Source: Desulfocarbo sp964620595 (GTDB lineage Bacteria; Desulfobacterota; Desulfarculia; Desulfarculales; Desulfarculaceae). Taken from it: a stretch of DNA of 40,524 nucleotides. Below the pieces are notes generated by a model. It was not told the DNA's origin. It did not search any database and saw only the letters and a program-made list of their open reading frames with translations. Positions 25,198 to 31,834 of the stretch are shown here, one piece after another. The stretch spans positions 1 to 40,524 of the forward strand of contig CAZUHP010000032.1 of assembly GCA_964620595.1 (NCBI GenBank), given 5' to 3'. Position 1 is the first letter of the stretch. Each line of letters begins with the position of its first letter. Made by a program: the position numbers and the translations under genes.

Positions 25198-25965
25198 ATG
25201 GCCGGCCAGCGCGAACATATCATCGAGCTGCAGGAGGTGCACAAGTCGTTTGGGCCCCAGCAGGTGCTCAAGGGGGTGAACCTGCAGGTGCCGCGGGGGC
25301 TCACCACGGTGATCATCGGGCGTTCGGGCGGGGGCAAGAGCGTCATCCTCAAGCACATGATCGGGCTCATCCGGCCCGACCGGGGACGGGTGCTGGTGGA
25401 TGGCCAGGACCTGAACCGCCTGGACGACCGCCAGATCAACCGGGTGCGCCGGCGCTTCGGCATGCTGTTCCAGGACGCGGCCCTGTTCGACTCCATGACC
25501 GTGGGCCAGAACGTGGCCTTCCCCTTGCGGGAGCACACCAACCTCTCGGCCGAGCAGATAGAGGAGACCGTGATCGAGAAGCTGAAGATGGTGGGCCTGG
25601 TCAACGTGGAGCACAAGATGCCCAGCGAGCTCTCCGGGGGCATGCGCAAGCGGGTGGGCCTGGCCCGGGCCATCGCCCTGGAGCCGGAGATAATCCTGTA
25701 CGACGAGCCCACCACCGGCCTGGACCCGCCCCTCTCCGCCGCCATCAACCGGCTCATCGTGGAGACCCAGGAGCGGCTGGGGGTGACCGGGGTGGTGATC
25801 AGCCACGACATCGCCGGGGCCTATGAGGTGGGCCAGCGCATCGCCATGCTCTATGACGGCCGGATCATTGCCCAGGGACCGCCCGAGGAGATCCGGGACA
25901 GCCAGGACGAGGTGGTGCAGCAGTTCATTCACGGCCGGGCCGAAGGGCCCATCGAGGTGATTTGA
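25198..25965 (+). CDS. mlaF: MlaF-like ABC transporter ATPase
   Basis: This 255-residue protein has Walker A 'GRSGGGKS' (41-48), Q-loop Q92, signature 'LSGGMRKR' (145-152), Walker B 'IILYDE' (165-170) and switch His203. The GRSGGGKS variant and 'LSGGMRKR' are characteristic of the MlaF/Mkl family that serves MCE systems. It powers lipid transfer through MlaE. A 9-bp hairpin with one wobble (25973-25998) lies between it and mlaD. Confidence 0.95.
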   Translation: MAGQREHIIELQEVHKSFGPQQVLKGVNLQVPRGLTTVIIGRSGGGKSVILKHMIGLIRPDRGRVLVDGQDLNRLDDRQINRVRRRFGMLFQDAALFDSMTVGQNVAFPLREHTNLSAEQIEETVIEKLKMVGLVNVEHKMPSELSGGMRKRVGLARAIALEPEIILYDEPTTGLDPPLSAAINRLIVETQERLGVTGVVISHDIAGAYEVGQRIAMLYDGRIIAQGPPEEIRDSQDEVVQQFIHGRAEGPIEVI

Positions 25966-26053
25966 GTCCTTCCGCCGGGGGGCAACAATCCCCTGGCGCG
26001 GGGCAGGCCATGGGTTATACTGTGGGCGAGTACCATCAGGCGCGGAGGCGTTA

Positions 26054-27556
26054 GTGCCGTCAGTATCCACGGAAGTCAAGGTAGGCTTTTTGGTTTTGGT
26101 GGGCATTGCCCTGTTGGCCTACATGACCATGCGTCTGGGCGATTTCAAGTTCGGCGAGCCCGAGGGCTACGAGGTGTGGACGGTGTTCGACCACGTGACC
26201 GGCCTCAAGAAGGGCGCGCCGGTGGAGATGGCCGGCATCCAGATCGGCACCGTGAGCCGGATCGGCCTCTACGGCCACAAGGCCAGGGTGGCCCTGCGTA
26301 TCTCCAAGGGGGTCGGGCTGCCGGCCGACAGCACCGCCTACCTGCGTACCCGCGGAGTCTTGGGCGACAAGTACGTGTCCATCCGGGCCGGCAGCCCGGG
26401 CGCGCCCCTTTTGAAGAACGGGCAGGAGATCGTAAAGGCCCAGGTGCCCACCGACCTGGACGAGGTGATGTCCCAGGTGGGCTCCATCGCCCGGGACGTG
26501 AAGGACCTGACCGCCTCCCTGCGGGTCAGCCTGGCCTCGCCCGAGAGCCAGCGCAACATCCAGCAGTCCCTGGCCAACCTCAACGCCATCACCAGCGAGC
26601 TCAAGGAGGTGGTGGCCGACAACCAGCAGCGCCTCAACAACGTGATCGTGAACCTGGAGTCCTTCAGCAAGGACCTCAGCCAGTTCAGCAGCGGCAACAA
26701 GGAGGCCCTGGCCGAGACCATCCGGAACTTCCGCACCATAAGCGGACAGTTGGACCGCACCATCGCGGCGCTGACCTCGGTGGCCGAGAAGATAGACCAG
26801 GGCAAGGGCACCATCGGCGCCCTGGTCAACGAGCGCGAGACCATAGACAACCTGAACCAGACCCTGGCCTCCCTCAAGGAGGTGGCCCGCAAGATCAACG
26901 AGGGCAAGGGCACCCTGGGCAAGCTGGTCAACGACGACACCACGGTGACCAAGATCGACGAGGCGCTCACCGGCATCAACGACTACCTGGGGCGGGCCGA
27001 CGCCTGGCGCACCTACATCGACTACCGCGGCGAGTACCTCATGCGCGAGGGCGCCTTGCGGAGCACCCTCAACGTGCGCCTGCAACCCAAGGCGGACAAG
27101 TTCTACATCCTGGGCATCACCACCGACCCCATCGGCCGGCGCACCGAAAAGGAGACCACGGTAACCCACTACCAGGGCGGCGCCAGTTGGCAGGAGCGCG
27201 AGAAGGTGGTGACCGTAGACAAGGACGAGCTCACCTTCAACGCCCAGATCGGCAAGCGCTTCTACGACCTCACCGCCCGCGCCGGCCTGTTCGAGAGCAC
27301 CGGCGGCATCGGGCTGGATTATCATCTCTTTGACGACAAGCTCACCCTCACCTTCGAGGCGTTCGACTTTCGGGAGGACGAGAACCCCCACCTCAAGTTC
27401 GGGGTGGACTACCGCTTCTGGAAGTACTTCTACGTCACCACCGGCTGGTACGACATGCTGAGCGAATACGACCACGACAACTTCTTCCTGGGCGCGGGCC
27501 TGAACTTCTACGACGACGACCTCAAGTTCCTCATGACCAACACGCCCAAGCCCTAG
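26054..27556 (+). CDS. mlaD: MCE (MlaD-like) protein with C-terminal beta-rich, barrel-like extension
   Basis: This 500-residue protein has an N-terminal membrane anchor (about 9-26), one MCE domain (about 38-115, 'GLKKGAPVEMAGIQIGTVSRI', 'LGDKYVSIRAGSP' region), a long Gln/Asn/Lys helical segment (about 130-320) and a C-terminal third (about 325-500) of alternating strands rich in Tyr, Phe and Asp. Examples are 'YFYVTTGWYDML' and 'FFLGAGLNFYDDDLKF', which read like an outer-membrane barrel. Classical MlaD is under 190 residues. I infer one chain linking inner and outer membranes. GTG start with GGAGG 5 nt upstream. No MlaC or MlaB is seen. Confidence 0.88.
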   Translation: MPSVSTEVKVGFLVLVGIALLAYMTMRLGDFKFGEPEGYEVWTVFDHVTGLKKGAPVEMAGIQIGTVSRIGLYGHKARVALRISKGVGLPADSTAYLRTRGVLGDKYVSIRAGSPGAPLLKNGQEIVKAQVPTDLDEVMSQVGSIARDVKDLTASLRVSLASPESQRNIQQSLANLNAITSELKEVVADNQQRLNNVIVNLESFSKDLSQFSSGNKEALAETIRNFRTISGQLDRTIAALTSVAEKIDQGKGTIGALVNERETIDNLNQTLASLKEVARKINEGKGTLGKLVNDDTTVTKIDEALTGINDYLGRADAWRTYIDYRGEYLMREGALRSTLNVRLQPKADKFYILGITTDPIGRRTEKETTVTHYQGGASWQEREKVVTVDKDELTFNAQIGKRFYDLTARAGLFESTGGIGLDYHLFDDKLTLTFEAFDFREDENPHLKFGVDYRFWKYFYVTTGWYDMLSEYDHDNFFLGAGLNFYDDDLKFLMTNTPKP

Positions 27557-27566
27557 GGACGGCGCC

Positions 27567-28031
27567 ATGCAGACCAGGCTCATCGCCGCGGCCACCGATT
27601 TTTCCCCCAGCGCCGACCAGGCGGTGGCACGGGCCCTGGCCCTGGCCGAGCGTCGCGGGGCCCGGCTCCTGGTGGCGCACGTGTTTCCGCCGGTGGTCAA
27701 CTCCTCGCCCCTGTGGGAGAAGGTGTCCGGCCGCGAAACCGAAAAGGCCCTGCGCGGCGTGGCCGAGCGCCTGAAGGAGGCCAGCCGGCAGGAGCTGGAA
27801 CGCCGCTACCTCTCCCGGGCCGGCAGCACCCGCGCCGAGGGCGTGTACCTGGAAGGCAAGGTGGTCAGGGGGCTGGTGGACCTTGTCCGGGAGCGCGGCG
27901 TGGACCTGCTGGTCCTGGGCGCTGTTGGCGCCGGCGGCCAGGACCGGCCGCTGTTGGGTTCGGTGGCCGCCAGGCTGCTGCGCAAGGCGCCCTGCCCGGT
28001 GCTGGTGGTGCGCGCCCGGGCGCGGGCCTGA
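27567..28031 (+). CDS. Universal stress protein (UspA family)
   Basis: This 154-residue protein starts with 'LIAAATDFSPSADQAVARAL', and near the C-terminus has the ATP-binding pattern Gxx-G-x9-GS ('GAVGAGGQDRPLLGS') followed by 'ARLLRKAPCPVLVV'. It is a cytoplasmic nucleotide-binding stress protein; target unknown. It begins 10 nt after mlaD and may be transcribed with the lipid transporter, perhaps only by position. Confidence 0.9.
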   Translation: MQTRLIAAATDFSPSADQAVARALALAERRGARLLVAHVFPPVVNSSPLWEKVSGRETEKALRGVAERLKEASRQELERRYLSRAGSTRAEGVYLEGKVVRGLVDLVRERGVDLLVLGAVGAGGQDRPLLGSVAARLLRKAPCPVLVVRARARA

Positions 28032-28060
28032 AAGGGGAGGCCGGCTTTTCGGCTTGAACC

Positions 28061-28858
28061 ATGAGCACCTCCCATCCCAGCCAGTTGGCCAGCACCCTGG
28101 GGCTCGATGTCCCGGGGGTGGTGGCGGTGGCGGGCAGCGGCGGCAAGACCACCCTGGTGGAGGCCCTGGCCGCGGAGCTGGCCGCCGCTGGCGCCGCGGT
28201 GGCGATCGCCCCCACCACCCGCATCTATCCTCCCCCTGCCTCTCTGTGCGGTCCGGCCTGGCTCTGGGGGGAGGGCATCCCCACCCCCCGGGAAATAGGG
28301 GAGCGGCTGCGGCCCGGCCGGGTCCTGGCCGTGGCCGCGGAGATGGACCTCCAGGGCAAGCTGCGGGGCCTGGGCCCGGGGCAGGTGGCCGCCCTGGCCG
28401 GGGCGGGGGACAGCGCGGCCTGGGTGCTGGTGGAGGCGGACGGCGCTGCCCGCAAGCCGCTCAAGGCCTGGGCGCCCCACGAGCCGGCCTGGCCCGAGGG
28501 GGAAGGCCCGCGCCTGGTGGTGGCGGGAGCCAGGGGGCTGGGCCGGCCCTTGAGCCCGGAGCTGGTCCACCGCGCCCGGCGTTTCGCCCGGGCCGCGGGC
28601 CTGGAGCCGGGCCAGCCCATAACCCCCGCCGCCTTGGCCCGGGTGCTGCTGGGGCCGGAGGGACCCTTCCGCGAAGCGCCGCCCGCCGCGGACCTGACCC
28701 TGGTGGTCAACCAGGTGGACACCGCCTCCCCGCCGCTGGTGGCTGCCCTGGGCCGCGAGGTGACCGCCGTGGCCGCGGAGCGGGGACTGGAGCGGCTGCG
28801 GGTCCTGGCGGGCAGGCTGCGCTGGGGGCGGCTGGAGCCCCTGGAGCCGGCGGCTTGA
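28061..28858 (+). CDS. yqeC: YqeC-like putative selenium-dependent hydroxylase accessory protein
   Basis: This 265-residue protein has the P-loop 'GSGGKTT' (25-31), 'IAPTTRI' (about 49-55), and 'VLVEADGAARKPLKAWAPHEPAWP' in two parts (about 126-149), which are the family's defining segments. The family is linked by gene neighbourhood in other genomes to selenium-dependent molybdenum hydroxylases; the biochemical role is not established. No molybdenum hydroxylase or Sel gene is in this window. Confidence 0.8.
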   Translation: MSTSHPSQLASTLGLDVPGVVAVAGSGGKTTLVEALAAELAAAGAAVAIAPTTRIYPPPASLCGPAWLWGEGIPTPREIGERLRPGRVLAVAAEMDLQGKLRGLGPGQVAALAGAGDSAAWVLVEADGAARKPLKAWAPHEPAWPEGEGPRLVVAGARGLGRPLSPELVHRARRFARAAGLEPGQPITPAALARVLLGPEGPFREAPPAADLTLVVNQVDTASPPLVAALGREVTAVAAERGLERLRVLAGRLRWGRLEPLEPAA

Positions 28859-28943
28859 CAAGCCCCGGGAAAACCTTCGCGCCTGGTGGTATAGTTACAG
28901 GGTTGCAAGTACCGCGACCCGGAATGGGGAGGAAAGTCAGGAC

Positions 28944-29378
28944 ATGGACAAGAGGTTCTGGTGGCTGCTCATGGGGCTTTTGCTCCTGGCCGCCGGTTGC
29001 GCAGTACGGGCCGAGGAACAGTTGGCCAAGCTCCAAGAGGGCATGACCCAGGCAGAGGTGGAAAGGGCCATAGGCAAGCCCGAGGCCGTGATGTGCGTGC
29101 GTTTCCCCTCCTATGAGCGCGACTACCTGGTATGGCAATACGAGATGATTCCGGCCGCAATGCCGGTCTGCCCCAGCGAGGGCGCCGCCCGCACCATCAC
29201 CGGCATCGCCACCCTGGGCTTGAGCGAGGTGGCCTGGACCCATGCCAAGGCCAAGCCCCATTGGGTCTATTTCCTGGACGGCTTCATGGTGTTCGCCGGC
29301 CGGGGGTTTGATTGCACCTCGCCCGCAATCTGCACCATTCACAAGGACAAGGTGGCAGGCAATACCTGCCGCGAATGA
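28944..29378 (+). CDS. Small lipoprotein with a BamE/SmpA-like N-terminal fold
   Basis: This 144-residue protein has a signal peptide with a lipobox 'LLAAGC' (C19 as the lipidated residue) and then 'LQEGMTQAEVERAIGKPEAV', the SmpA/OmlA (BamE-like) helix pattern. Four later cysteines (C49, C75, C123, C129 approximately) could form disulfides. It is probably an outer-membrane or periplasmic lipoprotein of unknown role. A TATAGT sits at 28890-28895 upstream, but no matching -35 at proper spacing is seen. Confidence 0.7.
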   Translation: MDKRFWWLLMGLLLLAAGCAVRAEEQLAKLQEGMTQAEVERAIGKPEAVMCVRFPSYERDYLVWQYEMIPAAMPVCPSEGAARTITGIATLGLSEVAWTHAKAKPHWVYFLDGFMVFAGRGFDCTSPAICTIHKDKVAGNTCRE

Positions 29379-29428
29379 ATCAGCCCCAGCGCGGCTGAGC
29401 CAGAGAGGATACGACCGCGATCGAAACC

Positions 29429-30910
29429 ATGAGTCAAGCATCCAAAGAAGAACCAGCCCCAACCCCGCAGAGCGTACCGGCCCTGGCCAGCGGCAAGCCC
29501 TTTGCCGAGTTCGACCTGCCCGAGCCCCTTCTCCGGGGGTTGCACGAAGCCGGCTATTACAACTGCACCCCCATCCAGGAGCAGGCCATCCCCCTGGGCC
29601 TGGAGGGCCACGACGTGGCCGGCGAGGCCCAGACCGGCACCGGCAAGACCGCGGCCTTTCTGGTGCCCATCTTCAACCACATGCTGCGCGACGAGAAGCG
29701 CGAGCCCGGCAAGCCCTGCTGCCTGATCATCAGCCCCACCCGGGAGCTGGCCCTGCAGATCATGCAGGACGCCGAGGCCATCGGCCGCTACTGCGGTTTC
29801 AAGATGGTGGCCGTGTTCGGAGGGGTGGACTACAAGAAGCAGGCCGAGGCCCTGCGGCGCGGGGTGGATATCGTGGTGGCCACGCCGGGCCGGCTCATCG
29901 ACTACGCCAAGCAGCGCATCTTCGACCCCCGGAACATCCGCTACCTGGTGGTGGACGAGGCCGACCGCCTGTTCGACATGGGCTTCGTGCAGGACCTGCG
30001 CTGGATACTGCGCCGCCTGCCCGACTACCGCCAGCGCCAGTCCATGCTGTTTTCCGCCACCCTGGGCTGGCGGGTGCTGGAGCTGACCTACGAGTTCATG
30101 AACCTGCCCCGCCAGGTGGCCGTGCAGCGGGACACCCGCACCGTGGAGCAGGTCACCCAGGAGCTGTACCACTGCTCCAGCCGCGAGAAGCTGAACCTGC
30201 TCCTGGGCCTGCTGGCCCGGGAGGAATGGTCCCGGGTCATGGTCTTTGCCAACACCAAGTACCGGGTGGACTGGCTGGCCTTCAAGCTGCAAAAGAACGG
30301 CTACCCGGCCGAGGGCATCTCCGGCGATATCTCCCAGAAGCGGCGCTTGCAGCTCATGGAGCAGTTCAAGCGCGGCGAGCTGAAGATACTGGTGGCCACC
30401 AACGTGGCGGCCCGGGGGCTGCACGTGGAGGACGTGAGCCACGTGATCAACTACGACGTGCCCTCGGACCCCGAGGACTACGTGCACCGGGTGGGCCGCA
30501 CCGCCCGCGCCGGCGCGGTGGGCAAGGCCATCACCCTGTGCTGCGACGAGTACGCCACCCACTTGCCCTACGTGGAGGAGTACCTGGGCGACAAGATCCC
30601 GGTCTGCTGGGCTGACGACGACATGTTCCGCGAGGACGCCGCGCCCGACTACCGCCCCCGCCGCCGCTCGCCCGGCAGGGCCCCTGGCGGCCGTTCGGGC
30701 GGGCGCCGCCCGGCCAAGGGGGGCGCCAAGGGGGGCGCCAAGGGTGGCGGTAAAAGTAGCGCCAAAGGTGGCGGCAAGGGAAGCGGCGGCCGCCAGGCCA
30801 AGGCCGCTTCCGACGACAAGGCTTCTCGCCCCCCTCGCCCCCCCCGCCCCCCCCGTCCGCGCAAGCGCCGCCGCCGGCGCTCCAAGCCCAAGGGGGACGC
30901 AACCTCCTGA
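29429..30910 (+). CDS. rhlB: RhlB-like DEAD-box RNA helicase with basic low-complexity tail
   Basis: This 493-residue protein has 'CTPIQEQAIP' (Q motif, 46-55), Walker A 'AQTGTGKT' (67-74), 'PTRELALQI', 'TPGRLIDYAK', DEAD (176-179), SAT (209-211) and 'HRVGRTARAG' (353-362). 'DRLFDMGFVQDLRWILRRLP' and 'GWRVLELTYEFMN' match RhlB better than other helicases. Residues about 408-493 form an Arg/Gly/Lys-rich tail with a KGGAKGG-type repeat, then repeated RPP units and an RKRRRRR stretch, which should bind RNA. It probably unwinds structured RNA in mRNA decay or ribosome assembly. Confidence 0.92.
   Translation: MSQASKEEPAPTPQSVPALASGKPFAEFDLPEPLLRGLHEAGYYNCTPIQEQAIPLGLEGHDVAGEAQTGTGKTAAFLVPIFNHMLRDEKREPGKPCCLIISPTRELALQIMQDAEAIGRYCGFKMVAVFGGVDYKKQAEALRRGVDIVVATPGRLIDYAKQRIFDPRNIRYLVVDEADRLFDMGFVQDLRWILRRLPDYRQRQSMLFSATLGWRVLELTYEFMNLPRQVAVQRDTRTVEQVTQELYHCSSREKLNLLLGLLAREEWSRVMVFANTKYRVDWLAFKLQKNGYPAEGISGDISQKRRLQLMEQFKRGELKILVATNVAARGLHVEDVSHVINYDVPSDPEDYVHRVGRTARAGAVGKAITLCCDEYATHLPYVEEYLGDKIPVCWADDDMFREDAAPDYRPRRRSPGRAPGGRSGGRRPAKGGAKGGAKGGGKSSAKGGGKGSGGRQAKAASDDKASRPPRPPRPPRPRKRRRRRSKPKGDATS
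30736..30866 (+). repeat. Low-complexity repeats in the rhlB 3' end
   Basis: Repeats of a GGCGCCAAGGGG-like unit (about 30719-30780) are followed by CGCCCCCC units (30826-30853), including two C8 tracts, coding for Gly/Lys-rich then Arg-Pro-Pro sequence. Slippage here would change or truncate only the basic tail. Confidence 0.6.
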
Positions 30911-30937
30911 TCCCTTTTCGCTGCCCCGGCTGTTGGC

Positions 30938-30967
30938 TTGAACCCATGCCGGGGCCGCGCCTATAAT
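30938..30967 (+). promoter_or_regulatory. Promoter upstream of the envelope cluster
   Basis: TTGAAC (30938-30943) and a perfect TATAAT (30962-30967) are separated by 18 nt. Transcription would start near 30974, which supports the ATG at 31031 rather than the longer frame beginning inside the promoter. Confidence 0.6.
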
Positions 30968-31030
30968 GGGCGCGCCCATCTGCGGGACGGCATGCCGCCG
31001 GCCCGGCGGACCGGGGCGGAGAGGTTCCCC

Positions 31031-31834
31031 ATGACAGCCAAGATAGCCTGGCTCCTTTGCCTGGCGGCCCTGGCCTGGCCCGGTTCGGCCCTGGCCGGCC
31101 GGCTGGTCATCCAGGTGGAGGCGTCGGCCGCCCTGCGGGACGGCCGCCTGGCCATGAACCTGGTGGTGCGCAACCAGGGCGACGAGCCGGCCTTCAGCCT
31201 TCAGGCCCGGGCCCTGGCCCCTGCCGGCGCGGTAGCCAGCCGCCTGGTGGAGCGCCTGGACCCCGGCCGCAGCCTTGAGCTGGCTCTGACCTGGCCCGCC
31301 CTGGCCCTGGCCCCGGGCCGCCATGCCGCAGTGGCGCGGGTGGATTTCGCCGACGCCAATGACTACCCCTTCTCCGCCCTGGCCCACGCCTACTTCCACC
31401 AGGGCCGCGACCAGCCCTCGCCCTTGGCCGCCCGGGCCGAAACCGTGGAACTGGCCGGCGAGGGCGAGTTGGGCCTGGTGGTGCGCAACCCGGAGCCGCG
31501 GCCCTTCCGGCTGGAGGTGCTGGCCTACGGGCCCAAGGAGCTGGACCTGAAGCCCTTTCGCCAGGAGCTGGAACTGGCCGCGCGGGGCCAGGCGGAGCTG
31601 GCCTTTGCGGTGGGCAACTTCTCCGGCCTGCCCGGCGCGGTCTACCCGGTGCTCGTGGTGCTGAACAGCCAGGTGCGGGGCCTGCACACGGCCAAGGTGG
31701 TGGAGACCCGGGTGCGGCTCAGGGCAGAGGCCAACCTGTTCTCCCGCTACCTCTGGCTCTGGCTGGCCCTGCTGGCCGGACTGGCCGCCCTGCTGGTCGC
31801 CATGCAGGTGCGCTCCTGGAGGCGGCGATCCTGA
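31031..31834 (+). CDS. Secreted, C-terminally membrane-anchored protein with Ig-like beta domains
   Basis: This 267-residue protein has a signal peptide (about 1-22, ending 'SALA'), two beta-rich repeats of about 100 residues (23-130 and 135-235, with 'VVRNQGDEPAFSLQARALA' and 'LVVRNPEPRPFRLEVLAYG' as related strands), and one membrane helix (about 243-262) with a basic end. The periplasmic part looks like a tandem of immunoglobulin-like (NEW3-type) domains. No enzyme motif is seen. It lies just before a polytopic glycosyltransferase-like protein and may serve as its periplasmic partner. Function unknown. Confidence 0.65.
   Translation: MTAKIAWLLCLAALAWPGSALAGRLVIQVEASAALRDGRLAMNLVVRNQGDEPAFSLQARALAPAGAVASRLVERLDPGRSLELALTWPALALAPGRHAAVARVDFADANDYPFSALAHAYFHQGRDQPSPLAARAETVELAGEGELGLVVRNPEPRPFRLEVLAYGPKELDLKPFRQELELAARGQAELAFAVGNFSGLPGAVYPVLVVLNSQVRGLHTAKVVETRVRLRAEANLFSRYLWLWLALLAGLAALLVAMQVRSWRRRS

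Noticed and set aside
25973..25998. Hairpin between mlaF and mlaD as a terminator
   Set aside because: A 9-bp stem exists but no T-tract follows and mlaD clearly belongs to the same operon; perhaps a processing or attenuation element.
28855..28895. TTGACA and TATAGT before the lipoprotein gene as a promoter
   Set aside because: The spacing is 29 nt, far beyond a working sigma-70 promoter.
29339..31687. Very long open frame on the minus strand (782 codons)
   Set aside because: Rich in Gly, His, Gln and Ala with no motif, and exactly antisense to rhlB and its neighbour. Typical high-GC shadow.
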